Shown in pieces: positions 20,701 through 33,590 of a DNA stretch of 64,000 nucleotides. The notes beneath the pieces were generated by a model. The model was not told where the DNA came from. It worked only from the letters and a program-made list of their open reading frames with translations, and made no database searches. Within the stretch, counting starts at the first letter, position 1; every line of letters begins with the position of its first letter. Source of the stretch: Dactylis glomerata (Eukaryota > Streptophyta > Magnoliopsida > Poales > Poaceae); the NCBI GenBank assembly GCA_007115705.1, contig QXEO01000336.1:619589-683588 (forward strand). The letters are read 5' to 3'. A program made the position numbers and the translations under genes.

Positions 20701-22956
20701 AAAAGATAGAGTGATTTTCCTTGGATATGTTGTCTCCAAAGATGGAGTTGCTGTTGACATGAGTAAGATTGAATCTGTCCAAAACTGGCCTATACCGATT
20801 AATGTTAGTCAAGTTCGTAGTTTTCTAGGACTTGCTGGTTTTTATCGCCATTTTGTGAAAGATTTTAGCACCATTGCTGCGCCTATGAATGACATGACTA
20901 AGAAGGGCGTGCCCTTTGAGTGGGGCACTGCGCAGCAAGGCGCGTTTGAGATGTTGAAACAATTGTTAACTTCTGCACCATGTCTGGCATTACCCGATTT
21001 TGCCAAACAATTTGAGATTGAATGTGATGCTAGTGGCATAGGAATTGGTGGTGTTTTGATGCAAGAGAAGCGCCCTATTGCATATTTTTCTGAAAAACTT
21101 TCGGGTGCACGGTTGAACTATTCGATTTATGATAAGGAATTGTATGCACTTGTTAGAGTTCTTGAGGTTTGGCAACATTATTTGTGGCCAAAAGAATTTA
21201 TCATACATTCTGATCATGAAGCTTTGAAATACTTGAAGGCGCAAGCCAATTTGCATAGGCGCCTAGCCAAGTGGGTTGAATTCATTAAGTCGTTTCCCTA
21301 CATCATTAAGTACAAAAAAGGGAACGAAAATGTTGTAGTTGATGCTCTCTCTAGGAAACATATGTTATTGACAAAACTTGATGTGAGAATTCCTGGTTTT
21401 GAGAGTATTTGTGATCTATATGCTACTGATGTTGATTTTGCGGAACCATATAGGCTGTGTGCATTGCATAAAGCATGGGATAAGTTTCACATCCATGATG
21501 GGTATTTGTTTCGTGCTAACAAATTATGTGTTCCGGAGTCGTCGGTGCGTTTGTTATTACTGCAGGAATCACATGAAGGAGTATTGGCGGGACACTTTGG
21601 TAGAGAGAAGACGTTGTTGATGCTCGCTGATCACTTCTTTTGGCCGCGCATGCGCCGCGACGTGGACCGCTACGTCAAGCGCTGCATCATATGTAACACA
21701 TCCAAATCCAAGTTGAAGCCCCATGGTTTGTATACTCCGTTACCTGCGCCTACTGCACCTTGGGAAGATATAAGTATGGATTTTGTGTTAGGATTGCCTA
21801 GAACTAAGAGAGGCCATGATTCAATATTTGTGGTAGTGGATAGATTTTCTAAGATGTCACACTTTATTGCCTGCCACAAGAGCGACGATGCGTCGCATAT
21901 TGCTAATCTGTTTTTCAGGGAGATCGTGCGCATACATGGAGTACCTAGGACGATTGTTTCTGATTGGGACGTGAAATTCATGAGCTACTTCTAGAAGACA
22001 CTTTGGGGAAATCTAGGAATGAAGCTACTGTTCAGCACTACATGTCATCCCCAAACTGATGGTCAGACGGAGGTTGTGAATCGGACGTTGTCGACGTTGC
22101 TGAGATCGATGATCAAGAAGAATTTGCGCGAGTGGGAGGAGTGCTTGCCCCATGTCGAGTTTGCCTACAACAGGGCTGTGCATTCTACAATGCAGCTGTG
22201 TCCGTTTGAGGTGGTGTATGGTTTCAAACCCATTACGCCGCTTGATTTTCTGCCACTTCCATTGCACCAGCGCACCAACATGGAGGCGTCGAAGCGTGCT
22301 GATTATGTGAGGAAGATACACATCAAGACGAAATAGGCGATTGAGAAGAAGGGAAAGAACATTGCTATAAAGAGAAACCAGCGGCGGAAGGAGGTTTTGT
22401 TTGAGCCAGGCGACATGGTTTGGGTTCACTTCCGCAAGGATAGGTTTCACATGCACGCCGCTCCAAACTTCTGCCACGCGGCGCCGGACCATATAAAGTT
22501 TTGTCCAAGATCAATGATAATGTCTATGAGATAGATCTTTCAAAGGATGAGTTTGGTGTCAGTAATTCATTCAATGTTGCTGATTTGACACCGTATACTG
22601 GAGAAGACCTTGCCGCGTCGAGGTCGATGCTTTTTGAAGGGGGGGGAGATGATGAGGACATCCCTACACCAACACCAGCAGCGGCAAAGGATACGTCCAA
22701 TGATGTTAGGATTGGACCGATGACTAGAGCTCATGCAAAGCTACTTGAACAACAGGTGAATTCACTCCTAGCTGAACCTGATATATTTATTAATGAGAAC
22801 TTTATACTACCTAAGTCGGTGTATCTTTGTATGATCAGGTTTACGGAGGAGACTAGCTTCGCACGAGGAGGAAGCGGCCTACGACATGAGGAGGCTGCTA
22901 CGCACATTGATGGCTGCGCGAGGGAGGAGCGGGAGGACGACGCACACCGTCAATGA
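17729..22956 (+). pseudogene. F Gag-Pol polyprotein, single frame with several stops
   Basis: One frame runs from ATG 17729 with Gag, a zinc knuckle (CHSCGGRGHFKRDC, 18851-18892), protease (DGGS, 19139), RT (YFDD, 20579-20590), RNase H, and integrase (LAGHFGREKT... CIICN, core MDFVLGLP, VSDWD, NGQTEVVNR-like segment). In-frame stops are at 18341-18343, 18572-18574, 19508-19510, 21992-21994 and 22334-22336. A frameshift follows near 22440-22500, and the tail runs into the 3' LTR to 22956. The stops at 18341 and 21992 sit where a Trp codon is expected. The product would package, copy and integrate the element; this copy is inactive. Confidence 0.9.
22636..22649 (+). other. F polypurine tract
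   Basis: GAAGGGGGGGGAGA directly before the 3' LTR. It lies inside the reading frame of the polyprotein tail. Confidence 0.8.
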
Positions 22957-23581
22957 GGGAGAACCAGGACAGCGAGATGGCACACCAGGACAGCCAACGC
23001 CACGACGTCATGAGTCTAAGGCACGCCATACGTCGGGCCTGCGAGCCATAAGGCCGAGCCATCCAAATTTTGGCCAGTTTGTATCAGTTTGAGTCGAACC
23101 GTATTTTTTAAGACAGATTTAAGACGGTTGGGCTTTGGTCATTTTTGGCCCAGCCCAACCAGGGAAGTGGCGCCTAGGTGCTCTCCCAGCCCTAGGCGCA
23201 TCAGCCCTCATATATATGAGAGGCAGCCCCCATGTAGAGGGCAGACCCTGTTTAGAGAAACCTAAGTTTTTGCTATGAGACACTTGTGCATCAGATTCAT
23301 GTCGAATTGATGTTGATCCTACCCTAATCTGAGTGTGATTCGTCGTTCCATTGGGAATTGGAGAATTGCAAGTTATTCAAGCGCGTGGTCTCGTACTACG
23401 TCGTCAGAGTGTGGAGTTGCGAATATCCATAGGATTTGGAGCTGTTGCACTGGCATCAGGTTCGGTCGAGAGAGAGTTCGTCAGCGTCATACTGCCGCCT
23501 ACCACCCTATCGACATCGCCTTCGCCATAGCCTTCGACAACATCCACCTGCTTACTGAGAAGATCGGGCCACCCCTTATCA
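22650..23581 (+). repeat. F 3' LTR
   Basis: 932 bp and full length. It keeps the part missing in the 5' LTR (between CAGAT at 23114 and CAGAT at 23292), with a TATA-like CATATATATGAG at 23209-23220. The reading frame of pol ends inside it at 22956. Confidence 0.9.
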
Positions 23582-23586
23582 TAACA

Positions 23587-24715
23587 GGAACACTTGCTCT
23601 CCTAGGCCTTTTAGGATGTGAAATAATGTTAGTAGCTTCTTCACAAAAGATAATATGTTCATCTCCTACATCTTTAGTAATGAGGTCCTTTACTATAGCT
23701 ACAGGAGACTTAATAATAATTTGCTCATCAGGTTCTACAGCTTTTTTAGTACTTTTATTAAGCACGCTTACCAAAGTAGAATGCTCCTTTACCTTAGTAG
23801 GGAAAGGCGCTTTCTCCAAATAAAGTTTAGGTAAAATGCGATCAACAGTGGAAACTTCAGTAGTTTTAACAGGAATACAACTAATAGAGTCTTTATAAGG
23901 CGCATGATACTTGTTCCAATCTTTCTTTGGAACATCAAGATAAGAGGCAAAGGCCTTAAAACAGTTAGCAAGTATCTAAGAATCAAGACCATAAACAGTG
24001 CTAACATTATGAAAGTCATTGGTTCCCATAAAAGTTTTAATACATTCATATTTATACTTGACTTTCTACCTTTGTCGTTTTCCCATCCTTCAGCATTTTC
24101 TTGGATACGGTCAAGAAGATCCCATTTAGCTTCTTCTTTCATGCGTGTAAACGATCCAGAACAAGAAGCATCCAATAAATCCTTATCATGAAGAGCAAGC
24201 CTTGCATAAAAGTTATCAATAACAATATTACTGGGGAGCTCATGAATGGGACATTTTAGCATTAATAACTTCAATCTCCCCCACGCTTGGGCAATACTCT
24301 CTCCATCATGAGGCCAAAAGTTATATATTCGATTACGATCTTTATGAATTTCACTTGGAGGATAAAACTTGGAATAAAAGAGAGGTACAATTTCCTCCCA
24401 AGTAATAGATGAACCATCCTTAAGAACCCTAAACCACTCCTTAGCTCTGTCTTTCAGTGATACAGAGAATAACTTTCTCTTAACCTGACTGGGTGAAATA
24501 CCTGCACACTTGAATAACTCGCATAATTCATGTATAAAGAGTAAATGATCACCCAGATGGACAGTTCCATCTCCTAAATAGCAGTTATCCATAACACGTC
24601 CAACAATTTTCATAGGTATTTTAAAAGGATCTAATTGAGCAGGTGGTGGTTGTTCTACATCCGCAACAGTGGTAGTAGTGTTCCCAAATAGGAAACCATA
24701 TGGAGAACTCTCCAT
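23587..24715 (-). pseudogene. A2 gag, broken
   Basis: The start is the ATG at 24713-24715 (MESSPYGFLFGN), as in A1. The retrotransposon Gag domain (FKIPMKIV, LLFIHELCELFKCAG, FYSKFYPPSEIHKDRN, GESIAQAWGRLKLLMLKCP) is well preserved. A frameshift near 24060 and a TAG near 23980 break the frame, and it reopens at 23819 up to the F insertion. Gag forms the particle shell; this copy is not functional. Confidence 0.88.
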
Positions 24716-25487
24716 AGCAAAATAAGATAAAAATAAAAGACGGAAATAAAAACAATACTCACAACAACGGTTACCTTTACCAATTCCACTGTTCAATAGC
24801 ACTTCACTCTGATGTGGGAAGATAACCACCCAGTTGGGAACCCCAAGAGGAAGGTATGATGAGTACAGCAGCAAATCTTCCCTCGGTAAGAAACCGAGGT
24901 TTATCGTTCAGGAGGAGGAAGTCAAACTCAAGAAGGTGATGCTTGCTAGCTTCGCGACAGCTCCGGACAATTTATATGGTGCCTCATACAGTGCTTTGAT
25001 TTGCCAGCTGCAACGCGGAACCTGCACACAACACAACCAAATACTTTGCTCCCAACTTACGATGAGGTTGTCAATCTCACTAGTTTGCTGTAAACAAAGG
25101 AATGGGCGTATCGAGTGGAAAACAATAGTAGTATGCGAGAAAGTAAACAGTGCAAGTAAAGTAAACAGGTGATAGCAATATAAAGGAAATTGGACCGGGG
25201 TCCATAGTTCACTAGTGGTGTCTCTCCATAAGATAAAATAACACATGTTGGGTGAACAAATTACAGTTGGGCAATTGATAGAATAAAGATAATGTGCATA
25301 TGTCAAGAAGATCACTATGAGATTTACTCTGAGCATTACAACAAAATACATAGACCACCATCCAACTGCATCTATGACTAATAATCCACTCATGAGGAAT
25401 CAATCCGAGAACCCCACAAGTATTAAGTTGCGAACAACAGATAATTGCATTAAGCAAACACTACTAGAAAAAAGCTTACCCGTAGCG

Positions 25488-25919
25488 CACCTAATATGGT
25501 TACCCGTAGCGCATATACCGTGTGCTGCGGGTAGCACGCTACTAGTAAAAAAATACCCGTAGCGCATGTGTGGTACGCTACGGGTAATAGGCTTACCCGT
25601 AGCGCATGTGTCTGGTGCGCTACGGGTATGCATATTACCCGTAGCGCACCTAACACACATGCGCTACGGGTAATATGCATACCCGTAGCGCACCATATAC
25701 ACATGCGCTACGGGTATGCATATTACCCGTAGCGCACCAAACACACATGCGCTACGGGTAATATGCATACCCGTAGCGCACCAGGCACACATGCGCTACG
25801 AGTATGCATATTACCCGTAGCGCACCGGGTAATATGCATACCCGTAGCGCACCAGGCACACATGCGCTACGGGTATGCATATTACCCGTAGCGCACCAGA
25901 CATATGCGCTACGGGTATT
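25488..25919. repeat. Left subterminal array of the CACTA element
   Basis: About twenty copies of ACCCGTAGCGCA and its reverse complement alternate, joined by short TATGCATATT-like spacers, so the DNA can form many hairpins. Subterminal repeats of this kind bind transposase in CACTA elements. Confidence 0.85.
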
Positions 25920-28589
25920 ATTTTTTTGATTTAAATAAATATGAAATCTAACAGCAGTATATATGTACTTTGCTTTTAGCACAATATCACACTTATGATT
26001 CAACACAGAATAAAAGATCACACAATAATCAATTGCATCCATATATTGATAACATAGTTGTTCATTCATAACAGCCAATAGTTTTACAACATGAAGTAGC
26101 TCATTCACTCTAGAAAAACTAAGGTTCAAACGTATCGAAGGCTACAACAGGCTAGCTACATATAGAAGCATTATTTATGCTTCTTCATCAAAGATCAATT
26201 CCCCGTACTTGATTAGCAACATGCTGGCATGATGAGAGAATACCACTATGTTCTTCAACACTGTCAATGAAGTACATAGGTATGAGTCTCAAATAACTCA
26301 TGGAAAGGAGCTGCTTGATCTTCTCTGTTCCTCCTTCACCTTATCCTTGAAGTTCTCCGGCTTACTAGGCAACAGATCCTGTAGAAGGCATATAACCTAT
26401 CAGGCAACCCTATTACAAGAGCAAGATCGCTCTTAAAGGAACACAAAATAGGCATAAGCCATGCCAATGATCATAAAATTTCCAACAGATGGCTGTTGTA
26501 CCAAATTCCTGTCATAGTGGCTATGGCACTACAATTTAAACATGGTGAATCAATACATCGACACCCATATTTGATCATGATATGATGAAATACACTCTAA
26601 GCCAACATCTAATCCATTAGGTGCTTTGAAAAACAAAAATGCATCTCACCAACATTACTAATGAAGACTGGATTGCATAATTATGTTGAGAACTAATTAA
26701 TAGATGTGAAATAGAGCAACCCTACAAATAGACCTACAAATTGATGGATTTACCTCCCTGTGGCTGTTGTACTACTATGAAAAAAAACTAGTGGATGTAT
26801 TGCTACAGAGCAGATGGTATTTACTATTTAAATCAAATCCAACATATATACTTTTGGTAGCTGATCTGCTTCTTACACATGTTAAATCAACAAAACAACA
26901 CTTGAAACTACTCCAAACAATGTACTACCATGTTGCATCAGGGCATCATCAACTACATGAAACAAACCATGGTGAATAAATGCTAGTGGCTTGCCGTACT
27001 CCATCAACACTTAGATGAATCAACACCTAGGTGCTTTGCAAAAGAAAAGAAAATGCATATCATCAACTTAAGAATCAGTTAGCACATCACGCACATAATG
27101 GCACTTGGAACAAACCTAGTAGACAAGTATTTATACCTATGTATCAGAGAACCAGATCGACGAACACATGGAGCAGCAGCAGTAGCCTTGTGTCATCCAA
27201 CAGCTAGGCCAGGGCAAGAGTAGTGGCTGTTTGAAAGATTACATGACTAACATGATAGTGAAATGAACTGAAACATGCAACAGTAGTGGCTGTTTGAAAG
27301 ATTACATGAGAAGATCATATATAATGCAAGAAAACAAAATGGAATACAATCTGGGTAAATAAATAAGTACATATGTCTTTTCAACTTCTAGTAGGAGTGA
27401 GGGAGAATTCACCTGCAGTAGCAAATAAATAAATAAGTACATACATCTCTTCAACTTCTAGCGAACAGTAAAAGGAATAAACACATATAGCTACTACCTG
27501 ACATTGAAACACACTAATAACTGAGGCCTAGATCATCTTATCTTTTCATGATCTAGTAGTACTACTTGCAATAGCTATTTGATTTATCTTTTCATCTTTA
27601 TTGAACAGGAGAGGAGATGTTGCCGTATCAAGAGGAAAAACTAATCTGGAAGCAGAGAAAGAAATATAATCATGTAGTGTGAAAGATACTGCAAATATAC
27701 TGCAGTTCCTATATAAATGACCAGACACATCAGCAAAGATACTGTGAAAGAAAATAATCCATGCTCAGCTCAACAAAGTGGAAGCTGCAAGTTTCACTCT
27801 GAAATACAAATGAAAAGCAGGGGGAAAGAGTGGAAATACCAAGCTCCTAATATTTCATATAGAAAAGATCAATGCACAGTCAAACTAATGATATGTCACT
27901 TTTTGCCATGATGCAGAACCCAGTCAAGTAATCATTCATAGATGCATATTTAAGATGCAACATGCAAGTATGTACATAGGAATAAGCAAGGAAATCACAA
28001 ATATACATGACTTCAGAGATATGAGTTGCGAAAGATTTGGCCAACAAAAATGTATATATGTAACCAAAACTGATTTCGCCCACTCACTTCTCAAATCTGA
28101 CAACCAAATAACAACACACAAGTGAATAATGGGGCGGCAGCCATCATCCCTTGGTCAGAAATTTACAATATTTTCCAGAACAATTATATATCAAGGGCAA
28201 CAAATCAGGATAATCCTGATGAATAATTATGCTTTTCAATTGCATGTCACGGAACTGCGTCATCTTAATTAACATAAACTTAAATTCATTTCAATTGCAG
28301 ATAACTAACGGGCAGCACATGAGCCCAAATTCATGGCGTGTGATGCTCAAAAAAGAAGACAGTGACAAAAGAACGGGTGGGTTTGTTTGATGTTCAGATA
28401 CTATGCAAAGCTGTCTGTCTAGCTGTACTGAACCAACATGCCATGTATCTAATCAGATTTGCAGCCTGAACATGTACGCTTGATGTACAGCTAACTGAGA
28501 CAAAACAAATGGACACTGATCCAAGTTCTTTCCGGCCACTCCAACCAAATTTAGCTCAGCAAGCAGTACAACAAAGAAGAGGAGAAGGG
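25920..28589. other. CACTA interior without recognisable genes
   Basis: AT-rich, only short ORFs. Two small direct repeats are visible: a unit with AGTGGCTGTTTGAAAGATTA at about 27220 and 27283, and one with AAATAAATAAGTACATA at about 27356 and 27425. If the GC-rich block to the right is an exon on the minus strand, this would be its intron. Confidence 0.5.
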
Positions 28590-29240
28590 GTCCTTACCTG
28601 CACAGCCCGCTCCAAGGAGTGAGCTCCCAAGCGGAAGTAGCTGAGCCTGATCGACGCTGCTGGCCGGTTTGCGTTTAGGCCCTGTAGCTTGCATCTCCAC
28701 GCACTGAACGAAAACGCGGATTACGGCAAGGTCGTCCTGGCCGGATTGCGGCCAAGAACGGCCGCACTCTACCATCAGACCGCCTGGCCGCCGTCCGCCG
28801 ATCTCCGGGAAGCCTGTCCGCCAGGAGGCGCGAGCATCGGGGCGACGTGCTCCTCCACCGTCCAGACATGCCAAGGTCGTCCTGGCCGGATTACGACCAA
28901 GAATGGCCACACGCTACCGTCAGACCGCCTAGATACGCCGCTGGCTGATCTCCACCACCTGGGCACCTCCATAGCCACGCCGCGGTGGTCGCGAGATCGA
29001 GCAGAAGATGTGGTGGCGGCGGCTCGACCGAGAGATGGTGTGGCGGCGGCCGGTGGAAGACGGCATGGTGGAGGAGGAGGAGCAGAGGATGAGGACGGGA
29101 GGGGTTGGCCATCGGGAGGTGCGAGCGGGCATTGTGGCGGCGGTGCGAGCAGGGACAAAGGCGGAGCGGCCGCGCAGCGATTGGGGGAGTGCGGGGATTG
29201 GGGCTAGGGTTTTCACGGTGGGCAGTCATTTTATATGAAC
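28590..29240 (-). other. Gene-like GC-rich fragment with a splice-donor motif inside the CACTA
   Basis: A sharp GC-rich island sits in AT-rich surroundings. On the minus strand it reads like a plant first exon: an ATG at 29229, serine, histidine and proline-rich coding, and a strong donor GTGCAG|GTAAGG at about 28600. Frames are broken, and a diverged direct repeat of about 80 bp (28727-28806 and 28869-28952, 142 bp apart) lies inside. It may be a captured host gene fragment; I recognise no domain. Confidence 0.4.
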
Positions 29241-29325
29241 ACGGTGAAAAATAATAGACGGTCTAGATTCGCTCTGAGACGTGATCCAATGGACGGTAAA
29301 GCACTGCCTCTGCCCACACTTATCC

Positions 29326-29652
29326 GTAGCGCATGTGTATAGGTGCGCTACGGGTACCCGTAGCGCACCTATACACATGCGCTACGGGTAACTTGGACTG
29401 CCTCTACCCACACTTACCCGTAGCGCATGTATATAGATGCGCTACGGGTAGTTGAACTACCCGCAGCGCATGTATATCACATGCGCTACGGGTAAGTGTG
29501 GGCAGAGCTCCCCATCCGGGCCTACATATATACCCGTAGCGCATTTTATATATGATGCGCTACGGGTATGTGACATACCCGCAGCGCATGTACACACATG
29601 CGCTACGGGTAAATACCCGTAGCGTACCACATATACGGTGCGCTACGGGTAG
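29326..29652. repeat. Right subterminal array of the CACTA element
   Basis: The same CCCGTAGCGCA and TGCGCTACGGG units as on the left side, again in alternating orientation, followed by the inverted end. Confidence 0.85.
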
Positions 29653-30668
29653 CTGTATTACCTATAGACGTTTTCCTAGTAGTGAAAGTGTGTAATATAA
29701 ACAAAGCATATGCCCTCAGACATAAGAATGTTGTTTTCTCCCTAGTGGCAACAGCACATCTACAACCTTAGAGGTTTCTGTCACTCCCCCAGATTCAATA
29801 GAAGCATGAACCCAACTATCGAGCATAAATACCCCTCTTGGAGTCACTAGTATCTACTCGGCCAAGATAGCTACTAACAACAGAGAGCATGCAAGATCAT
29901 AACCAACATAGAGATAACATAAGATAAATTTCAGAACACCAGCTTAATCATAACACCAATATTCATCGGATCCCAACAAACACAACATGTAGAATTACAT
30001 AACAGTGATCTCAATCATGTAAGGCATCTCATGAGATCTAAACATGAAGCACATGGTGGAGAGAACAACCATCTAGCTACTGCTATGGACCCATAGTCCA
30101 AGGTAGACTACTCACTCATTGCTCCGGAGGCAAGCATGGCGATGAAGAAGACCTCCAGTGGCGATTCCCCTCTCCAGCACGGTGCCGGGAAGAGCTTCTA
30201 GACCCTCCCGATCTTGGGTCGACGACGGCGGCGGATCGCGATATCTTTTTGGAATTATGATCGAGTATTTAGGTTTTTCCTGTCGAGGGGTCTTTATAGG
30301 CGAAGGGGCATCGTTAGAGGCGGACCGAGGTGGTCTCACACATAGGGGGTGCGGCCTAGCCCTGGGCCGCGCCGCCCTGTTGTGTGGGCCCCTTGTGGCC
30401 CCACTCCGTCTCCTCTTCGGTTCTCTGGAAGCTTCGGTGAATTTCTGGGCGTTTGGCTTTTGTTTTGTCCAATTCTGAGAATATTTCCTGTGTAACTTTT
30501 CTGAAACACAAAAATAGCAAAAAACAAGAACTGGCACTGTGGCATCTTGTTAATAGGTTAGTTCTGGAAAATGCATAAAAGTGCCACAAAGTGTAACGAA
30601 ACACTAAGCAAATGGTGTAAAAACAAGCATGGAGCATCAAAAATTATAGATACGTTTTGGACGTATCA

Positions 30669-30683
30669 AGCATCCCCAAGCTT
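30669..30683 (-). other. Polypurine tract of E
   Basis: On the minus strand AAGCTTGGGGATGCT lies directly before the 3' LTR. Confidence 0.8.
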
Positions 30684-33590
30684 AACTCCTGCTCGTCCTC
30701 GAGTAGGTAGGTGATAACAAAAGAAAAATAATTTTTGAAGTGACATGCACCTACACAATCTTGATCATCGATGTAAGCATTGAGTGCTGGAATCAAAAGA
30801 ACTTAAAACATGGGCACGAAAGACATAATCTTGATAGAAGAAACTTAGCAACCATGTTATAACATAATATAGAACACAAACAAAAGATCATGAAAATGAA
30901 ACAATGAAAGTCAAACGTGTGTTCAAATCATAAGGAAAAACATAACAAATGGTTTTCAGCTTGTCCCTCATGGAATAGCAAAACATAAATGCATAGGACA
31001 CCTGCAAGTTTAAGAGGGCGACTAGATACAAATAATTTAAGAACAAGTGAAACCATGATCATGAATTACTCAATGAAAACTTTGGGACAATGCACATTAT
31101 ACTCAGAATGACAACTATGCTCTCTTAGATGGTGCATAAAGGTAGAAGGTGGTGACTCAACATAAAAGTAAAAAGAAAGGCCCTTCACAGAGGGAAGCAA
31201 TGATTGGAAGTTTTATAAACCTTCAAAAATTATGGTACTTACTAGCTTTGAGCTCTCATTACCCCCATCATAAGCATCTTCAATGGTTAAAGTTAATACG
31301 AGTACAATTATGATGCATATGCTTGACAAATCATAAGTTGAAAACCTTGTGTCCCGTGAAGTACGAATACCGAAACCTCATGCTACTTTGCTTAGGTCCC
31401 AAGCAAGTTCTTGTCATTGTAAGTATACACATATCATCGAGAACTGCCAACGGGGTACCTCCGTGCCCGATGACATGGAACAAGCCCACATCAAAATGAC
31501 AGGACAAGCAGACAATGAACACCTCAGCATCTCTTTTATTTACCATTTGTATAGCTTTTTATTTTGAGATACGTCGTCGAATATCCACTAAGGGCATGCT
31601 GCAAATTTCCACCATGAATTATGCATGGCTTAGATTAGCGGCCAGGCGTTTCTCTAACACATGTACAAATTCCATGAACTCCACAAGATTCCAATTTATT
31701 TCACACCACGAGTATCCATAAACAAAAGATCACGATATCAACTCAAATAAAATAAAGTGCAATGTCAAAAGCTTGCCCCATGATAGCATGGCTGGGCTAA
31801 TTTCCAACTTACAACTTGAAAGCATAACAACTCAACATAAGAGAGTAGAAAAATAAAGTGTGCCATCAGGTTCGTGAGAGCTTTACTGACCAATTTTTGC
31901 ATAACACTGGTATGAGTTTAATTTGGAGGATAGATAAAAGCAAGTCAAATGTACTTTGGAATAGTAAATTGCTAGTAGGTATGTATGGTGGACATGTTGG
32001 AACAACATGGATTTTAGGAGTTGGATGCACGAGTAGAGCTCATACTCAGTACAAAATGAGGGCTAGCAAAAGACTGGGAACGACCAACTAAGAGAGCAAT
32101 AACGGCCATAATCATGCAAAGCGACAAAGCAACATTAAAAGAAGCATAAGATGGCATCAAAAGTCAAAAACTAAATGATCGTAAAGGCTTATGGCGACTT
32201 TGTATGAGTCTAACATGTGTGAGCATGCGCCAAGTCAACCCAAATAAAGCATCAAGGAGAAAACCAAAATAATGCTTCCAAACGATAAAGACAAGGCATG
32301 ATTTTTTCAAAGGCTCATTAAGCAATCTCAGTCATTTGAGACAAGTCATGTTACAGCAAAACTACTAAGCATACTATCAAAAAGACATTAAGCATGACAT
32401 GAAAAAGTCTAAGCCGCAGTCTAAACAAGCTCCTTTTGTACCACTTTTTTGCATAAATCTTTTTCTCTTTTCCAACACCATTCGAACTTCTTTAATCCAT
32501 CTCTTTTGATGAAAACCAACATGGACCAGAGGCAAAAATACACCTTGATAAAAAGATATAACAAGATCTGAACATAAATCAAGGCAAAAACTGAAAACTA
32601 AATGCGGTAGCAGAAAAAGAAGAACACTCGTTCAAGTCCGTTTTTCACTCTTATCGTTCAACGAGTGTTCTTGGCAAATGAAAAGCAAGGCAACTTCTCC
32701 AAAAGAAATTTGTTGGGATCCAACCATTTATTGCAGCAAACAAAACTAAACTAAACTGAAAACTAAAACAACTGACGCTCCAAGAAAAACACATAGTGCA
32801 TGAAGCAATAAAAATATAGTGTCTTGAAAGGTGACCTCATTTTTGCCGATGAAGAAGGGGTGCCTCGGGGGCATCCCCAAGCTTTGATGCTTGTACTTCT
32901 TGGATATTTCTTGGGGTGACATGGGCATCCCCAAGCTTGAGCTTTTGTCCATTCTTCAACTCATCTCATCATTCTCCAATCCCTACACTTGAAAACTTCC
33001 TTCATACAAAACTCAACACAATTCTATTAGCAACATTAGTGTAAGCATAACAATGAATCAACCTCTTTTGCTTCAGACTTCAACTCAAAACCACCACATA
33101 TAAAGTATATACTACTGTAGCAATTTCCCAAAAGTTCCATGATCAAAAGAACTCAAAAAGAAAGCGTTCGAGAGGCAAACACGAATAGTGGCAGAAATCT
33201 ATCAAAACAGAACAGCTGACAAAGGCCAATTTTTTAAGGTGTTTTATGTTGCTCAAATCAAAAAGTGTTCAACTAACGAAAGTTTGGATATAACCTGAGG
33301 AATAAGCACAAGAAATCGGAGGTCCAAAAGATTTACAGAGATTTTTCACGAATTTCTACAGTACAGTATGAAAATCTGTTTCAGGACAGCAACATCCCCA
33401 AATCTTACCTCACTCGAATTTGAGTCTTCTCTTGGCACAACAACGAAATAAAAATGATAAGGAGAGGTCATTACAGTAGTAATAACTTCCAAAACTCAAA
33501 TAAAAGAAAAATAACTGAAAAGAAAACATTGGGTTATCTCCCAAGAGTGCTTTTCTTTAACGCCTTTGAGCTAGGCGCAGAAATTACGAA
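30684..33590 (-). other. E 3' untranslated region
   Basis: About 2.9 kb, aligning with 51280-53890 in C and 62130-64000 in D. No conserved frame. Two internal copies of GCATCCCCAAGCTT (polypurine tract on the minus strand) are at 32871-32884 and 32925-32938. Confidence 0.75.

Larger units (their letters stand above)
15206..23581 (+). mobile_element. F: complete Ty3/gypsy element with tRNA-iMet primer site
   Basis: 8376 bp between perfect TAACA duplicates (15201-15205 and 23582-23586). It has LTRs of 754 and 932 bp, a primer site matching initiator methionine tRNA, one long Gag-Pol frame and a polypurine tract. RT and integrase resemble the chromovirus side of Ty3/gypsy (CRM or Reina-like), but I see no chromodomain; lineage left open. 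It interrupts A2 within protease. The LTRs differ at about 17 of 750 shared positions by eye, so the insertion is fairly young. Confidence 0.92.
25459..29684. mobile_element. Non-autonomous CACTA DNA transposon
   Basis: 4226 bp with inverted ends CACTACTAG(A/G)AAAA and a 3-bp AAA duplicate (25456-25458 and 29685-29687). The other LTR of E shows the empty site at about 34870. Both ends carry palindromic subterminal arrays. I find no transposase ORF, so movement would need a related autonomous element. Confidence 0.93.
24810..30668 (-). repeat. E 3' LTR, split by the CACTA element
   Basis: It begins TGATGTGGGAAG and ends GGACGTATCA. After removing 25459-29684 and one AAA it is 1630 bp and aligns with 34226-35856 end to end. 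In a 235-bp sample I count about 12 differences, so E is older than B1, C and F. Confidence 0.88.

Noticed and set aside
25488..25919. Regularly spaced palindromic repeats like a CRISPR array
   Set aside because: They alternate in orientation, have near-identical spacers, lie at both ends of a CACTA transposon and the genome is a plant.
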